DNA of 64,000 bases, from NCBI RefSeq assembly GCF_016741935.1, contig NZ_JAERRG010000002.1:496001-560000 (forward strand), read 5' to 3'. Shown here piece by piece: positions 52,563 to 62,631 of the stretch. The position numbers were made by a program, and so were the translations under genes. How positions within the stretch are numbered: the stretch's first letter is position 1; each line of letters starts with the position of its first letter. Under the pieces are notes generated by a model. That model was given only the letters and a program-made list of their open reading frames with translations. It had not been told where the DNA came from and did no database searches. Origin of the DNA: Streptomyces endocoffeicus. GTDB lineage: Bacteria; Actinomycetota; Actinomycetes; Streptomycetales; Streptomycetaceae.

Positions 52563-53696
52563 GTGGCGACGGACTACTACGCAGTCCTGGGCGTGCCCCG
52601 TGATGCCTCGCAGGACCAGATCAAGAAGGCATTCCGGCGGCTCGCCCGCGAGCTGCATCCGGACGTGAACCCGGATCCGAAGACCCAGGAGCGGTTCAAG
52701 GAGATCAACGCCGCTTACGAGGTCTTGTCGGATCCGCAGAAGAAGCAGGTCTACGACCTGGGCGGGGACCCGAATGCCGGGCCTGGCGGCGGTGGCGCCG
52801 GCGGCTTCGGCGCGGGTTTCGGCAACTTCTCCGACATCATGGACGCGTTCTTCGGCACCGCCTCGCAGCGCGGTCCGCGTTCCAGGACCCGGCGTGGTCA
52901 GGACGCGATGATCCGGCTGGACGTGGAGCTCAGCGAGGCCGCGTTCGGGACCACCAAGGACATCCAGGTCGACACCGCGGTCGTCTGCACGACGTGCAGC
53001 GGCGAGGGCGCGGCGCCGGGCACCTCGGCGCAGACCTGTGACATGTGCCGTGGCCGCGGTGAGGTCTCCCAGGTGACGCGGTCCTTCCTGGGCCAGGTCA
53101 TGACCTCGCGGCCGTGCCCCCAGTGCCAGGGCTTCGGCACCGTGGTGCCGACCCCGTGCCCGGAGTGCGCGGGCGACGGCCGGATCCGCTCGCGGCGCAC
53201 CCTTACGGTGAAGATCCCCGCCGGTGTGGACAACGGCACCAGGATCCAGCTGGCCGGTGAGGGCGAGGTCGGACCGGGCGGCGGCCCGGCGGGCGACCTC
53301 TACGTGGAGATCCATGAACTCCCGCACCCGGTCTTCCAGCGGCGCGGCGACGATATGCACTGCACGGTGACCATCCCGATGACGGCGGCGGCGCTGGGTA
53401 CCAAGGTGCCGCTGGAGACGCTGGACGGCCTGGAGGAGGTCGACATCCGGCCCGGCACCCAGTCCGGCCAGTCGATCCCGCTGCACCAGCGCGGTGTCAC
53501 CCATCTGCGGGGCGGCGGCCGGGGCGATCTGATCGTGCATGTCGAGGTGACCACCCCGACCAAGCTGGACCCGGAGCAGGAGGAACTGCTGCGGCGGCTG
53601 TCCAAGCTGCGCGGTGAGGAGCGCCCGATCGGCGAGTTCAAACCGGGGCAGCAGGGGCTGTTCTCGCGCCTGAAGGATGCGTTCAACGGGCGGTAG
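52563..53696 (+). CDS. dnaJ: Chaperone DnaJ
   Basis: 377-residue Hsp40 that stimulates DnaK. J domain with HPD at 32-34, Gly/Phe region ([23 protein letters not shown]), four zinc-finger repeats ([32 protein letters not shown]), and C-terminal substrate domains ([15 protein letters not shown]). GTG 52563 immediately follows the hrcA TAA, so the two are cotranslated. This is the HrcA-linked DnaJ (the second of the two Streptomyces DnaJ proteins); the dnaK-grpE-dnaJ copy would lie elsewhere. Confidence 0.97.
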   Translation: MATDYYAVLGVPRDASQDQIKKAFRRLARELHPDVNPDPKTQERFKEINAAYEVLSDPQKKQVYDLGGDPNAGPGGGGAGGFGAGFGNFSDIMDAFFGTASQRGPRSRTRRGQDAMIRLDVELSEAAFGTTKDIQVDTAVVCTTCSGEGAAPGTSAQTCDMCRGRGEVSQVTRSFLGQVMTSRPCPQCQGFGTVVPTPCPECAGDGRIRSRRTLTVKIPAGVDNGTRIQLAGEGEVGPGGGPAGDLYVEIHELPHPVFQRRGDDMHCTVTIPMTAAALGTKVPLETLDGLEEVDIRPGTQSGQSIPLHQRGVTHLRGGGRGDLIVHVEVTTPTKLDPEQEELLRRLSKLRGEERPIGEFKPGQQGLFSRLKDAFNGR

Positions 53697-53774
53697 GCGC
53701 TTCGGCCGGGAATCGGCTCGCGGCGCCCTTGATCCGGTGGTGAGCCGGTGCGGAGGGCATGACACGATGTGGCC

Positions 53775-54866
53775 ATGTCCTCCGCGCTGACCGATCTTTA
53801 CCGGTACCCGATCGTGCAGGCGCCGATGGCGGGTGGAGCCTCCTGCCCGCAGCTCGCCGCCACTGTCTCCGAGGCCGGTGGCCTCGGTTTCCTCGCTGCC
53901 GGCTACAAGACGCCGGAGGCGATGTATGAGGAGATCAAACAGCTGCGGGGGCTGACCGACCGGCCCTTCGGCATGAATCTGTTCATGCCGCAGCCGCCCA
54001 ACCCCGACCCGGCCACCGTCGCGGCCTACGGCGAGCGGCTCACGGGCGAGGCGGCCTGGTACGAGACCTTGCTGGGCGACCCGGAGTCGGGCTCGGACGA
54101 CGCGTACGACGCCAAGCTGGCGGTGCTCCTCGACAATCCGGTCCCGGTCGTCTCGTTCACCTTCGGCTGCCCGACCCGCGCCGTCCTCGACGCCCTCGCC
54201 AAGGTCGGCACCCGTACGGTCGTGACCGTGACCTCGCCCGTCGAGGCGCAGACCGCCCAGTGGGCGGGCGCCGACGCCGTCTGTGTGCAGGGCGTCGAGG
54301 CGGGCGGCCATCAGGGCACGTACAGCAATGATCCGGCCGCGGACGGGATGGGTGTCGGGCTCGGGCTGCTGTCGCTGATCACGCTGGTCCGTGAGTACGT
54401 CCAGATCCCGATCATCGCGGCGGGCGGGATCATGCGCGGTTCGCAGATCGCCGCCGCGCTGTCCGCGGGCGCGGTCGCGGCCCAGCTGGGGACCGCGTTC
54501 CTGGTGTGCCCCGAGTCCGGGGCGAACGCCCTGCACAAGCAGGCGATGACGGATCCGCTGTTCGGCCGCACCGAGCTGACCCGCGCCTTCTCCGGGCGCC
54601 CGGCCCGGGGCCTGGTCAACCGCTTCATGCGCGAGCACGGCCCGTACGCGCCCGCCGCCTACCCCCAGCTGCACCACATGACCTCCGGCCTCCGTAAGGC
54701 GGCCGCGAAGGCGGGCGACCCCCAGGGGATGGCGCTGTGGGCCGGGCAGGGCCACCGGCTGGCGCGTGACCTGCCCGCCGCGCGGCTGGTGGAGACGCTC
54801 GCGGTGGAACTCGACGCGGCGCGGGCCGCGTTGGGGCTTCAGCCCCAGCGGGGTGCGGTGTCGTGA
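53775..54866 (+). CDS. nitronate monooxygenase (NPD family, FMN)
   Basis: 363 residues. FMN-dependent 2-nitropropane-dioxygenase-like barrel, which oxidises nitronates such as propionate-3-nitronate. Motifs: PIVQAPMAGGASCPQLAATV, GLGFLAAGY, DAVCVQGVEAGGHQGTY, IPIIAAGGIM, AQLGTAFLVCPESGA. ATG 53775 is 6 nt after CACGAT, possibly leaderless. Its stop overlaps the rsmE GTG start (GTGA), so the two are coupled. In Streptomyces this pair regularly follows dnaJ. Confidence 0.92.
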   Translation: MSSALTDLYRYPIVQAPMAGGASCPQLAATVSEAGGLGFLAAGYKTPEAMYEEIKQLRGLTDRPFGMNLFMPQPPNPDPATVAAYGERLTGEAAWYETLLGDPESGSDDAYDAKLAVLLDNPVPVVSFTFGCPTRAVLDALAKVGTRTVVTVTSPVEAQTAQWAGADAVCVQGVEAGGHQGTYSNDPAADGMGVGLGLLSLITLVREYVQIPIIAAGGIMRGSQIAAALSAGAVAAQLGTAFLVCPESGANALHKQAMTDPLFGRTELTRAFSGRPARGLVNRFMREHGPYAPAAYPQLHHMTSGLRKAAAKAGDPQGMALWAGQGHRLARDLPAARLVETLAVELDAARAALGLQPQRGAVS

Positions 54867-55606
54867 CCGCCCCGGTGTTCGTGGCCGACTCCCTGGCGGG
54901 GGCGGCCGCGGGGGTCCGGGTCCGGCTGGAGGGCCCGGAGGGGCGCCACGCGGTGTCCGTAAGGCGGCTGCGCGTCGGTGAGCCAGTGGTGCTGACGGAC
55001 GGTCACGGTACGGGCGTCCAGGGCACCGTGGCGGCGGTCGAGGGCAAGGACCGGCTCGAGGTCGCGGTGGACGAGGTGCGCCGGGAGGCCGCCCCGGACC
55101 CGAGGATCACCGTCGTCCAGGCGCTGCCCAAGGGCGACCGGGGCGAGCTGGCGGTGGAGACCATGACGGAGACCGGCGTGGACGCCGTCGTGCCGTGGTC
55201 GGCCGCCCGCTGCGTCACCCAGTGGAAGGGCGAGCGCGGCCTCAAGGCGCTCGGCAAGTGGCGGTCGACCGCGCGCGAGGCGGGCAAGCAGTCCCGTCGG
55301 CTGACCTTCCCCGAGGTCACGGACGCGATGACCACCCGGCAGGTTGCCCGGCTTCTCGCCGAAGCCCAATTCGCCGCCGTGCTCCACGAGGAGGGCGGGG
55401 AACCGCTCGCGGCGGCCCAACTGCCCGCCAGTGGCGAGATCGTGCTGGTCGTCGGGCCCGAAGGGGGCGTGTCCCCGGAGGAGTTGGCGGCCTTCGCCGA
55501 GGCGGGCGCGCGGCCGTACCGGCTGGGCCCGAGCGTGCTGCGCACCTCCACGGCGGGAACGGCGGCCGCCGCGCTGCTGCTCGGCCGCACCGGCCGCTGG
55601 GGGTGA
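54863..55606 (+). CDS. rsmE: 16S rRNA (uracil-1498-N3)-methyltransferase
   Basis: 247 residues, SPOUT-class methyltransferase acting on 16S rRNA. An N-terminal PUA-like domain (GPEGRHAVSVRRLRVGEPV) is followed by the knotted domain: TETGVDAVVPWSAARCV, STAREAGKQSRRLTFPEV, IVLVVGPEGGVSPEEL, YRLGPSVLRTSTA, all typical of RsmE. GTG 54863 overlaps the previous stop by GTGA. The sequence after its stop seems to end the operon. Confidence 0.96.
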   Translation: MTAPVFVADSLAGAAAGVRVRLEGPEGRHAVSVRRLRVGEPVVLTDGHGTGVQGTVAAVEGKDRLEVAVDEVRREAAPDPRITVVQALPKGDRGELAVETMTETGVDAVVPWSAARCVTQWKGERGLKALGKWRSTAREAGKQSRRLTFPEVTDAMTTRQVARLLAEAQFAAVLHEEGGEPLAAAQLPASGEIVLVVGPEGGVSPEELAAFAEAGARPYRLGPSVLRTSTAGTAAAALLLGRTGRWG

Positions 55607-55696
55607 GAGGCCCCTTCCGGGCCCCTCGCCGGGTACGCCCGCACCTGGCCGAGGACGGCCTTCCGGTTCGCGCCGGCCGATGGGAACCTACCCCCT

Positions 55697-56458
55697 ATGG
55701 GGGTATTGAGCCAGGCAATGCGGGCAGGACGGGCACGGCAGGCACGGCGGGCAAGTCGGCTACGGACGCTCTTCGCCGTCGCGGCGGTCGGCGCGGTGGC
55801 GGCCGCGGTGACGGCATGTGAGCCGACCGGCGGCGGCATCAGCTCCGTGACGGTCGCGATCACCACGGACCAGGTCGCCACCGAGGCGCTGGAGCGGGGC
55901 GGTGTCGGCGTCCGCTGGATGAGCTGCAACGCCGAGTTCAGGCACGGCCGTACGGCGGGTGCCGCCTCGCCCTCGCAGAGCGAGCGGGCCGGGGAGACCG
56001 ACGCCCGGGTGGACTGCCACGGCAGGACCGACAACGACAAGGACGTCAGGGTCAGGGGCCGGGTCACCTACGTCCGGGCGGACCACTGCGTCCGGGGGGA
56101 CTTGACCGGCCAGGTGGACGGCCGGAAGGTCTTCGAGGCGAATGTGATCGGGGAGTGCCAGGGCGGCGGCCGGGACACCGAGAGCCCCCGGCCGACCCGC
56201 AGTCCCCCCTGGGAGCACCGGACCACGGAGGCCCCTGAGCCGACCCGCAGCCCCCCTTGGGAGCACCGGACCACCGAGGCCCCTGAGCCGACTCGCAGCC
56301 ACCCTTGGGAGCACCGGACCACCGAGGCTCCCGAGCCGACCCGCAGCCATCCCTGGGAGCACCCGTCCACCGAGGGCGGCGCCGGTCAGGCCGGTGCCGG
56401 CGACGGCGCCGGTGAGGACGGTAAGGGCGGCACCGGGGGCGGCGGTCGGAGCGAATAG
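55697..56458 (+). CDS. putative lipoprotein with four 16-aa tandem repeats
   Basis: 253 residues. Twin-basic N-terminus (RRASRLR), hydrophobic stretch TLFAVAAVGAVAAAVTAC with a lipobox-like AVTAC cysteine (about residue 41), then a roughly 110-residue domain with paired cysteines (MSCNAEF, DCHGRT, DHCVRG, GECQGGG). The C-terminal part is four tandem copies of a 16-aa unit (PTRSPPWEHRTTEAPE) and a Gly-rich end. It is probably anchored outside the membrane with an extended repeat stalk. The function is unknown. ATG 55697 chosen; ATG 55718 is possible, and neither has a clear ribosome site. Confidence 0.75.
   Translation: MGVLSQAMRAGRARQARRASRLRTLFAVAAVGAVAAAVTACEPTGGGISSVTVAITTDQVATEALERGGVGVRWMSCNAEFRHGRTAGAASPSQSERAGETDARVDCHGRTDNDKDVRVRGRVTYVRADHCVRGDLTGQVDGRKVFEANVIGECQGGGRDTESPRPTRSPPWEHRTTEAPEPTRSPPWEHRTTEAPEPTRSHPWEHRTTEAPEPTRSHPWEHPSTEGGAGQAGAGDGAGEDGKGGTGGGGRSE
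56192..56383 (+). repeat. 48-bp tandem repeat, 4 copies, in lipoprotein gene
   Basis: Copies begin at 56192, 56240, 56288 and 56336 (CCGACCCGCAG or close). All are in frame; they differ at a few bases and S-P-P versus S-H-P. Confidence 0.92.
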
Positions 56459-56535
56459 CCCGCGATCGCTTCCGTCGACAGGCCCTCCCGGTACCATCCG
56501 GACCGTACGTGCCGACGATCCCTGAGGAGCCACCG

Positions 56536-56895
56536 GTGGCGGGAGAACCGCAGGCGGACTGCCTGTTCTGCAAGATTGTGTCGGGGGAGGTGCCGGCCAC
56601 CGTCGTCCGGGAGACGGACACCACCGTCGCCTTTCGTGACATAAACCCCCAGGCGCCCACGCACGTCCTGGTGATCCCCAAGGCGCACCACCCGGACGCC
56701 GCCTCCCTCGCGGCGGCCGATCCGCAGGCCACCGCGGATGTGCTGCGCGAGGCGGGCGCGGTCGCCGCGGACGAGAAGCTCGACGAGACGGGCTACCGCG
56801 TGGTGTTCAACACCGGCTCCGGCGCCGGTCAGACCGTCTTCCACGCGCATGCCCACGTCCTGGGCGGCCGCGGGCTCAACTGGCCCCCCGGATAA
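56536..56895 (+). CDS. HIT family nucleotide-binding protein
   Basis: 119 residues. Histidine triad HAHAH at 103-107 (VFHAHAHVLGGR), N-terminal zinc pair CLFC (9-12), VLVIPKAHH. HIT hydrolases split AMP-containing phosphoramidates such as adenosine-5'-phosphoramidate (HinT type). GTG 56536 has GAGGAG 6 nt upstream; ATG-like starts further up lack one. The RNase Z gene begins 3 nt after its stop, so the two are cotranscribed. Confidence 0.95.
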   Translation: MAGEPQADCLFCKIVSGEVPATVVRETDTTVAFRDINPQAPTHVLVIPKAHHPDAASLAAADPQATADVLREAGAVAADEKLDETGYRVVFNTGSGAGQTVFHAHAHVLGGRGLNWPPG

Positions 56896-56898
56896 CCC

Positions 56899-57819
56899 TT
56901 GTCCGCGCGGGAACTGATCGTCCTCGGCACCGCCAGCCAGGTGCCGACCCGGCACCGCAACCACAACGGCTATCTGCTGCGCTGGGACGGCGAGGGCCTG
57001 TTGTTCGACCCCGGCGAGGGCACCCAGCGCCAGATGGTGCGGGCCGGGGTCGCCGCCCATGACATCGACCGGATCTGTGTCACCCACTTCCACGGCGACC
57101 ACTCCCTGGGCCTGGCCGGGGTGATCCAGCGGATCAACCTCGACCGGGTGCCGCACCAGGTGACCGCCCACTACCCGGCGAGCGGACAGCGGTTCTTCGA
57201 GCGGCTGCGCTACGCGACCGCCTACCGCGAGACGGTGGCGCTGACCGAGGAGCCGGTCGCCGGTGACGGCACGGTGCTGGCCCGCACCCCCGCGTACACG
57301 CTGGAGGCGGCCCGGCTCTCGCACCCCGTCGAGTCCTACGGCTATCGCCTGATCGAACCGGACGGCCGCAGGATGCTGCCCGAGCGGCTCGCCGCGCTCG
57401 GCGTCCGCGGCCCGGAGATCGGCCGGCTCCAGCGGGACCGGGTGCTGGAGATCGCGGGGCGCACGGTGACGCTCGAGGAGGTCAGCGAGGTGCGCCGGGG
57501 GCAGCGCTTCGCGTTCATCATGGACACCCGGCTGTGCGACGGCGCCGACGCCCTGGCGCAGGGGTGCGATCTGCTGGTCATCGAGTCGACCTTCCTGGAC
57601 GAGGAGGAGGCCCTGGCCGTCGAGTACGGGCATCTGACCGCCGGGCAGGCCGCCCGGCTCGCCGCCGGGGCGGGGGTGCGGCACCTGGTGCTGACGCACT
57701 TCTCGCAGCGCTACGGCGACCCCTCCGAATTCGAGCGCCAGGCGCGGGACGCGGGGTTCGACGGAGAGCTCACGGTCGCCCAGGACCTGATGACGGTGGC
57801 GCTGCCCAAACGGCGCTGA
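56899..57819 (+). CDS. Ribonuclease Z (tRNA 3' endonuclease-type MBL)
   Basis: 306 residues. Metallo-beta-lactamase enzyme of the RNase Z family that trims tRNA 3' trailers, relevant since the tRNAs here lack an encoded CCA. Motifs: [19 protein letters not shown] at 63-68, [23 protein letters not shown]. Start is TTG 56899 ([21 protein letters not shown]), needed to include the first conserved strand; the next start would cut it. It lies 3 nt after the HIT stop. Confidence 0.9.
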   Translation: MSARELIVLGTASQVPTRHRNHNGYLLRWDGEGLLFDPGEGTQRQMVRAGVAAHDIDRICVTHFHGDHSLGLAGVIQRINLDRVPHQVTAHYPASGQRFFERLRYATAYRETVALTEEPVAGDGTVLARTPAYTLEAARLSHPVESYGYRLIEPDGRRMLPERLAALGVRGPEIGRLQRDRVLEIAGRTVTLEEVSEVRRGQRFAFIMDTRLCDGADALAQGCDLLVIESTFLDEEEALAVEYGHLTAGQAARLAAGAGVRHLVLTHFSQRYGDPSEFERQARDAGFDGELTVAQDLMTVALPKRR

Positions 57820-57964
57820 GGGCGCCCCGGCGGGGGCCGCCGGGACCGATGACCGCCAAGGGTGACGGTGGGCCGGACCCCGGCCCGCTGTCGGTGCCAT
57901 CGTGCACACTGGCCGCAGCCACGTCCGACGGCGGAGGCGGACCGGCAAGACCTGGGAGAGCGCG

Positions 57965-59077
57965 GTGACGACACACGACGGCGACAAGCTCACGGCGGGC
58001 TACCACCTGCTCGACCCGCTCGCGGACGTGCGCCGCCCCGGCGACGCGGACTGCGACGTCTATCTCACCGGCACGGTCTTCCTGGACATCATCTTCACCG
58101 GTCTCGACAGCGCCCCCGTCCGCGGCACCGAGTCCTGGGCCCGCGGCATGGGATCGAGCCCCGGCGGCGTCGCCAATATGGCCACCGCCCTGGCCCGGCT
58201 CGGCCTGCGCACCTCGCTCGCCGCCGCCTTCGGCGACGACCACTACGGGGACTACTGCCGGGACGCCCTGGACCACGGCGAGGGCATCGATCTCTCGCTC
58301 TCCCGCACGATCCCCGGCTGGCACTCCCCGGTGACCGTCTCCATGGCCTACGAGGGCGAGCGGACCATGGTCTCGCACGGCCATGAGGCCCCGCCGCCCG
58401 AGGAGCCCGCGCCCAGCTGCCCGCCCCCGGCCCGCGCCGCCGTGGCCTCCCTGGTGCCCGGCCGCGGCCAGGAGTGGGTCGCCGAGGCCGCCCGCCGCGG
58501 CAGCAGGGTCTTCGCGGACGTCGGCTGGGACGACACCGGCCGCTGGGACCCGGCCGACCTCACCGACCTGGAGCACTGCGAGGCGTTCCTGCCCAACGCC
58601 GAGGAGGCGATGCGCTACACCCGCACCGACTGCCCGCGCGCCGCCGCCCGTGCCCTGTCCGACCTGGTCCCGCTGGCCGTCGTCACGCTCGGCTCCGAGG
58701 GGGCGTACGCGGTCGACGGCCGCACCGGCGAGACCGCCGAGGTGCCCGCGATCTCCGTGGAGGCCCTGGACCCGACCGGAGCCGGGGACGTGTTCGTCGC
58801 CGGTTTCGTCACCGGCACGCTCGCCGGGTGGCCGCTCGCCGACCGGCTGGCCTTCGCGGGGCTGACCGCCGCGCTGTCGGTGCAGGAGTTCGGCGGCTCG
58901 CTGTCGGCGCCCGGCTGGGTCGAGATCGCCGCCTGGTGGCAGCACGCCCGCGCCTACGACGACCAGCCCGCCCGCGCGCTGCGCCGCTACGCCTTCCTGG
59001 ACCGGCTGCTCCCGGCCGCCGCCCGCCCGTGGCCGCTGCGCCGGGCCGTCCCGACGATCGGTTTCCGCCAGGCGTAG
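57965..59077 (+). CDS. PfkB family carbohydrate kinase
   Basis: 370 residues. Ribokinase-fold sugar kinase: N-terminal VYLTGTVFLDIIFTGL, GSSPGGVANMATALARLGL (glycine motif 1), FLPNAEEAMRYT, and the anion-hole/catalytic motif DPTGAGD at 269-275 with Asp275 as base. The substrate cannot be told from sequence. GTG 57965 has GGGAGAG 6 nt upstream; the frame is open from 57902 with an Arg-rich extension. No transporter or sugar-pathway gene is adjacent. Confidence 0.9.
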   Translation: MTTHDGDKLTAGYHLLDPLADVRRPGDADCDVYLTGTVFLDIIFTGLDSAPVRGTESWARGMGSSPGGVANMATALARLGLRTSLAAAFGDDHYGDYCRDALDHGEGIDLSLSRTIPGWHSPVTVSMAYEGERTMVSHGHEAPPPEEPAPSCPPPARAAVASLVPGRGQEWVAEAARRGSRVFADVGWDDTGRWDPADLTDLEHCEAFLPNAEEAMRYTRTDCPRAAARALSDLVPLAVVTLGSEGAYAVDGRTGETAEVPAISVEALDPTGAGDVFVAGFVTGTLAGWPLADRLAFAGLTAALSVQEFGGSLSAPGWVEIAAWWQHARAYDDQPARALRRYAFLDRLLPAAARPWPLRRAVPTIGFRQA

Positions 59078-59316
59078 CGCGTAGCGCGGGGAGGGGCGGG
59101 CCGAGGGTGGCGTGGGCCGCGCGCCGGGCCTGGCGCTCGAGCCCCGTTGCCTGGATCATCAGGGGGCGCGGAGGCCCCGGGTGAGCGGGTCGATGAGCGG
59201 ATAGGAGTAAAAGGGCTCGGGTGTTGTCGGTGCTCCGTCGTACCCTTGGAACCCAAGGTTGTCGAGCGGCGAGAACCCTTGTATCAGGAGGTAGGAGCAG
59301 GCCAGAGAGCCGGCCC

Positions 59317-60321
<1,005 letters not shown>

Positions 60322-60333
60322 CCGCGAACCCCC

Positions 60334-60831
60334 ATGGCGATCGACGTCAACAACGAATCCGGTACCGATATCGACGAGCGGGCGGTCCTGGACATCGCCC
60401 GCTACGCGCTCGCCCGGATGCGTATCCACCCGCTCTCCGAGCTCTCGGTGATCGTCGTCGACGCCGACGCCATGGAGCAGCTGCACATCCAATGGATGGA
60501 TCTGCCCGGTCCGACCGATGTCATGTCCTTCCCGATGGACGAGCTGCGCCCGCCGGCCAAGGACGACGAGGAGCCCCCGCAGGGCCTCCTCGGGGACATC
60601 GTGCTCTGCCCCGAAGTGGCCAAGAAGCAGGGGGAGGAGGCGCCGACCGGGCACTCCATGGACGAGGAGCTCCAGCTGCTCACCGTCCACGGCGTCCTCC
60701 ACCTCCTCGGCTATGACCACGAGGAGGCGGACGAGCGCGCCGAGATGTTCGGCCTCCAGGCCGCCATCGTCGACGGCTGGCGCGCGGAGCAGGGCGTCAC
60801 CGGCCCCTCCCCGGCCCCCACCGTCCGATGA
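60334..60831 (+). CDS. ybeY: Endoribonuclease YbeY
   Basis: 165 residues. Metal site H-x3-H-x5-H: His119, His123 and His129 in [11 protein letters not shown]; also [10 protein letters not shown] and [10 protein letters not shown]. YbeY takes part in 16S rRNA 3'-end maturation and ribosome quality control. ATG 60334 ([15 protein letters not shown]). Its stop overlaps the next ATG (ATGA), so translation is coupled. Confidence 0.97.
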   Translation: MAIDVNNESGTDIDERAVLDIARYALARMRIHPLSELSVIVVDADAMEQLHIQWMDLPGPTDVMSFPMDELRPPAKDDEEPPQGLLGDIVLCPEVAKKQGEEAPTGHSMDEELQLLTVHGVLHLLGYDHEEADERAEMFGLQAAIVDGWRAEQGVTGPSPAPTVR

Positions 60832-62132
60832 GCGCGCAGCTCGTCACCGCGGCCGTCCTGCTGGTCGTGGTGGCCTGGCTGGCGGCCTGCGCGGAGGCCG
60901 GTCTGGCCCGCACCACCCGGTTCCGGGCCGAGGAGGCCGTGCGCTCCGGGCGCCGGGGCAGCGCCAAGCTGATGCTCGTCGCCGAGGACCCCACCCGCTA
61001 TCTCAATGTGGCCCTGCTGGTCCGGGTCGCCTGTGAGGTCGCGGCGGGCGCGGTCGTCACGTTCGCGAGCCTGCGCGAGTTCCCCGAGACCTGGAAGGCG
61101 CTGACCGTCGCGATCGGCGTGATGGTCCTGGTGTCGTACGTGGCGGTCGGCGTCTCCCCGCGCACCATCGGCGCCCAGCATCCGCTCAACACCGCGACCG
61201 TCGCCGCCTATGTGCTGATCCCGCTGGCCCGGGTCATGGGCCCCATCCCGCCGCTGCTGATCCTCCTCGGTAACGCGCTCACGCCCGGCAAGGGCTTCCG
61301 TAAGGGCCCGTTCGCCTCCGAGGCCGAGCTGCGCGCCCTGGTGGACCTCGCCGAGCAGGAGTCGCTGATCGAGGATGAGGAGCGGCGCATGGTCCACTCC
61401 GTCTTCGAGCTCGGTGACACCCTGGTGCGCGAGGTGATGGTGCCGCGCACCGACCTCGTGGTCATCGAGCGCTTCAAGACCATCCGGCAGGCCCTCACCC
61501 TCGCGCTGCGCTCCGGCTTCTCCCGGATCCCGGTCACCGGGGAGAACGAGGACGACATCGTCGGGATCGTCTACCTCAAGGACCTGGTCCGCAAGACGCA
61601 CATCAACCGCGAGGCCGAGACCGAGCTGGTCTCCACCGCGATGCGGCCCGCCGCCTTCGTCCCGGACACCAAGAACGCGGGCGATCTGCTGCGCGAGATG
61701 CAGCAGGATCGCAACCACGTGGCGGTGGTGATCGACGAGTACGGCGGCACGGCGGGGATCGTCACCATCGAGGACATCCTCGAGGAGATCGTCGGCGAGA
61801 TCACCGACGAGTACGACCGCGAGCTGCCGCCCATCGAGGACCTCGGCGACGGCACCCACCGGGTGACCGCCCGGCTCGCCCTGGGCGACCTCGGCGAGCT
61901 GTACGGCACGGATCTGGAGGACGAGGACGTCGAGACGGTGGGCGGGCTGCTCGCCAAGGCGCTGGGCCGGGTGCCGATCGCGGGCGCCAAGGCCGAGGTG
62001 GACGTCCCCGAGGGCGGTATGGACCCCGCGCTCAAGGCGCTGCGGCTGACCGCCGAGTCCCCGGCGGGCCGCCGCAACCGCATCGTCACGGTGCTGGTCG
62101 AGCCGGTCCGCGAAACCGCCGCGGCCGAGTAA
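60828..62132 (+). CDS. hemolysin-family membrane protein with CNNM and CBS domains (CorC/HlyC type)
   Basis: 434 residues. An N-terminal DUF21/CNNM transmembrane domain ([53 protein letters not shown]), then two CBS domains ([53 protein letters not shown]) and a CorC_HlyC C-terminal domain. The family is implicated in magnesium/cobalt efflux or homeostasis. Starts at ATG 60828, overlapping the ybeY stop. The phoH-ybeY-corC order is widely conserved. Its end borders a 499-bp gap and an unrelated repeat protein. Confidence 0.94.
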   Translation: MSAQLVTAAVLLVVVAWLAACAEAGLARTTRFRAEEAVRSGRRGSAKLMLVAEDPTRYLNVALLVRVACEVAAGAVVTFASLREFPETWKALTVAIGVMVLVSYVAVGVSPRTIGAQHPLNTATVAAYVLIPLARVMGPIPPLLILLGNALTPGKGFRKGPFASEAELRALVDLAEQESLIEDEERRMVHSVFELGDTLVREVMVPRTDLVVIERFKTIRQALTLALRSGFSRIPVTGENEDDIVGIVYLKDLVRKTHINREAETELVSTAMRPAAFVPDTKNAGDLLREMQQDRNHVAVVIDEYGGTAGIVTIEDILEEIVGEITDEYDRELPPIEDLGDGTHRVTARLALGDLGELYGTDLEDEDVETVGGLLAKALGRVPIAGAKAEVDVPEGGMDPALKALRLTAESPAGRRNRIVTVLVEPVRETAAAE

Positions 62133-62631
62133 GCGCTCCGCTGGAAGTGCCGCGATACGTCGTCGGCCGTCTGCGGCGCCGTCGTGGCTGGTCGCGCAGT
62201 TCCCCGCGCCCCTTCGGGGCGCTCCCGAACCATAGCGGACTTCCCCCGACCTGCTTAGGCCGCGCACCTGCGGTGCGGCCTCTCCGGACCGGCCCCTTCC
62301 CGCGCTCCCGCCGTACGCGCCGGGGCGCGGCACCCGCCCGCACGACGGCGGGCCGTCGCGCCCGCGCATCGCCAACGCGCGGGCCGCGCTGCGCCATCTG
62401 GGTGGAATAGCCGTCCGCTCCCTGGCCCATCTGGCGTAGGCGCCCGCTTACTTGCAGATACCGACTGGTGGGTCGCCCATACCTCTGTCGGGGGACAGCC
62501 GGCCTCTCTGCTTTGACGTAGACAGGTCGGCCGTATGGGCACCCCCGCACAGAGGCCAAGGCTCCGCGCGGCCTGCGCCGCGCGGAGCCGGGCGGCTCAT
62601 CCCCCTGAGCTCAGGAAAGGGCGGCCCTGCC
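62133..62631. other. 499-bp intergenic region with a dispersed Streptomyces repeat
   Basis: Bases 62170-62225 match, from memory, a dispersed intergenic element of Streptomyces chromosomes (CTGGTCGCGCAGTTCCCCGC...). From 62240 to 62400 there is GC-rich sequence without a convincing frame. At 62513 TTGACG could be a -35 for the following gene, but no matching -10 is clear. AGGAAAGG (62613-62620) is the likely ribosome site of the Ig-repeat gene, rather far (11 nt) from its ATG. Confidence 0.6.
62206..62222 (+). terminator. terminator hairpin of the phoH-ybeY operon (within repeat element)
   Basis: GCGCCCC-TTC-GGGGCGC, 7-bp stem with a 3-nt loop, 73 bp after the stop. Confidence 0.6.

Noticed and set aside
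51396..54755. Antisense frame of 1119 codons opposite hrcA-dnaJ-nitronate monooxygenase
   Set aside because: The plus-strand genes are unmistakable and carry a CIRCE element; the antisense frame has no motif.
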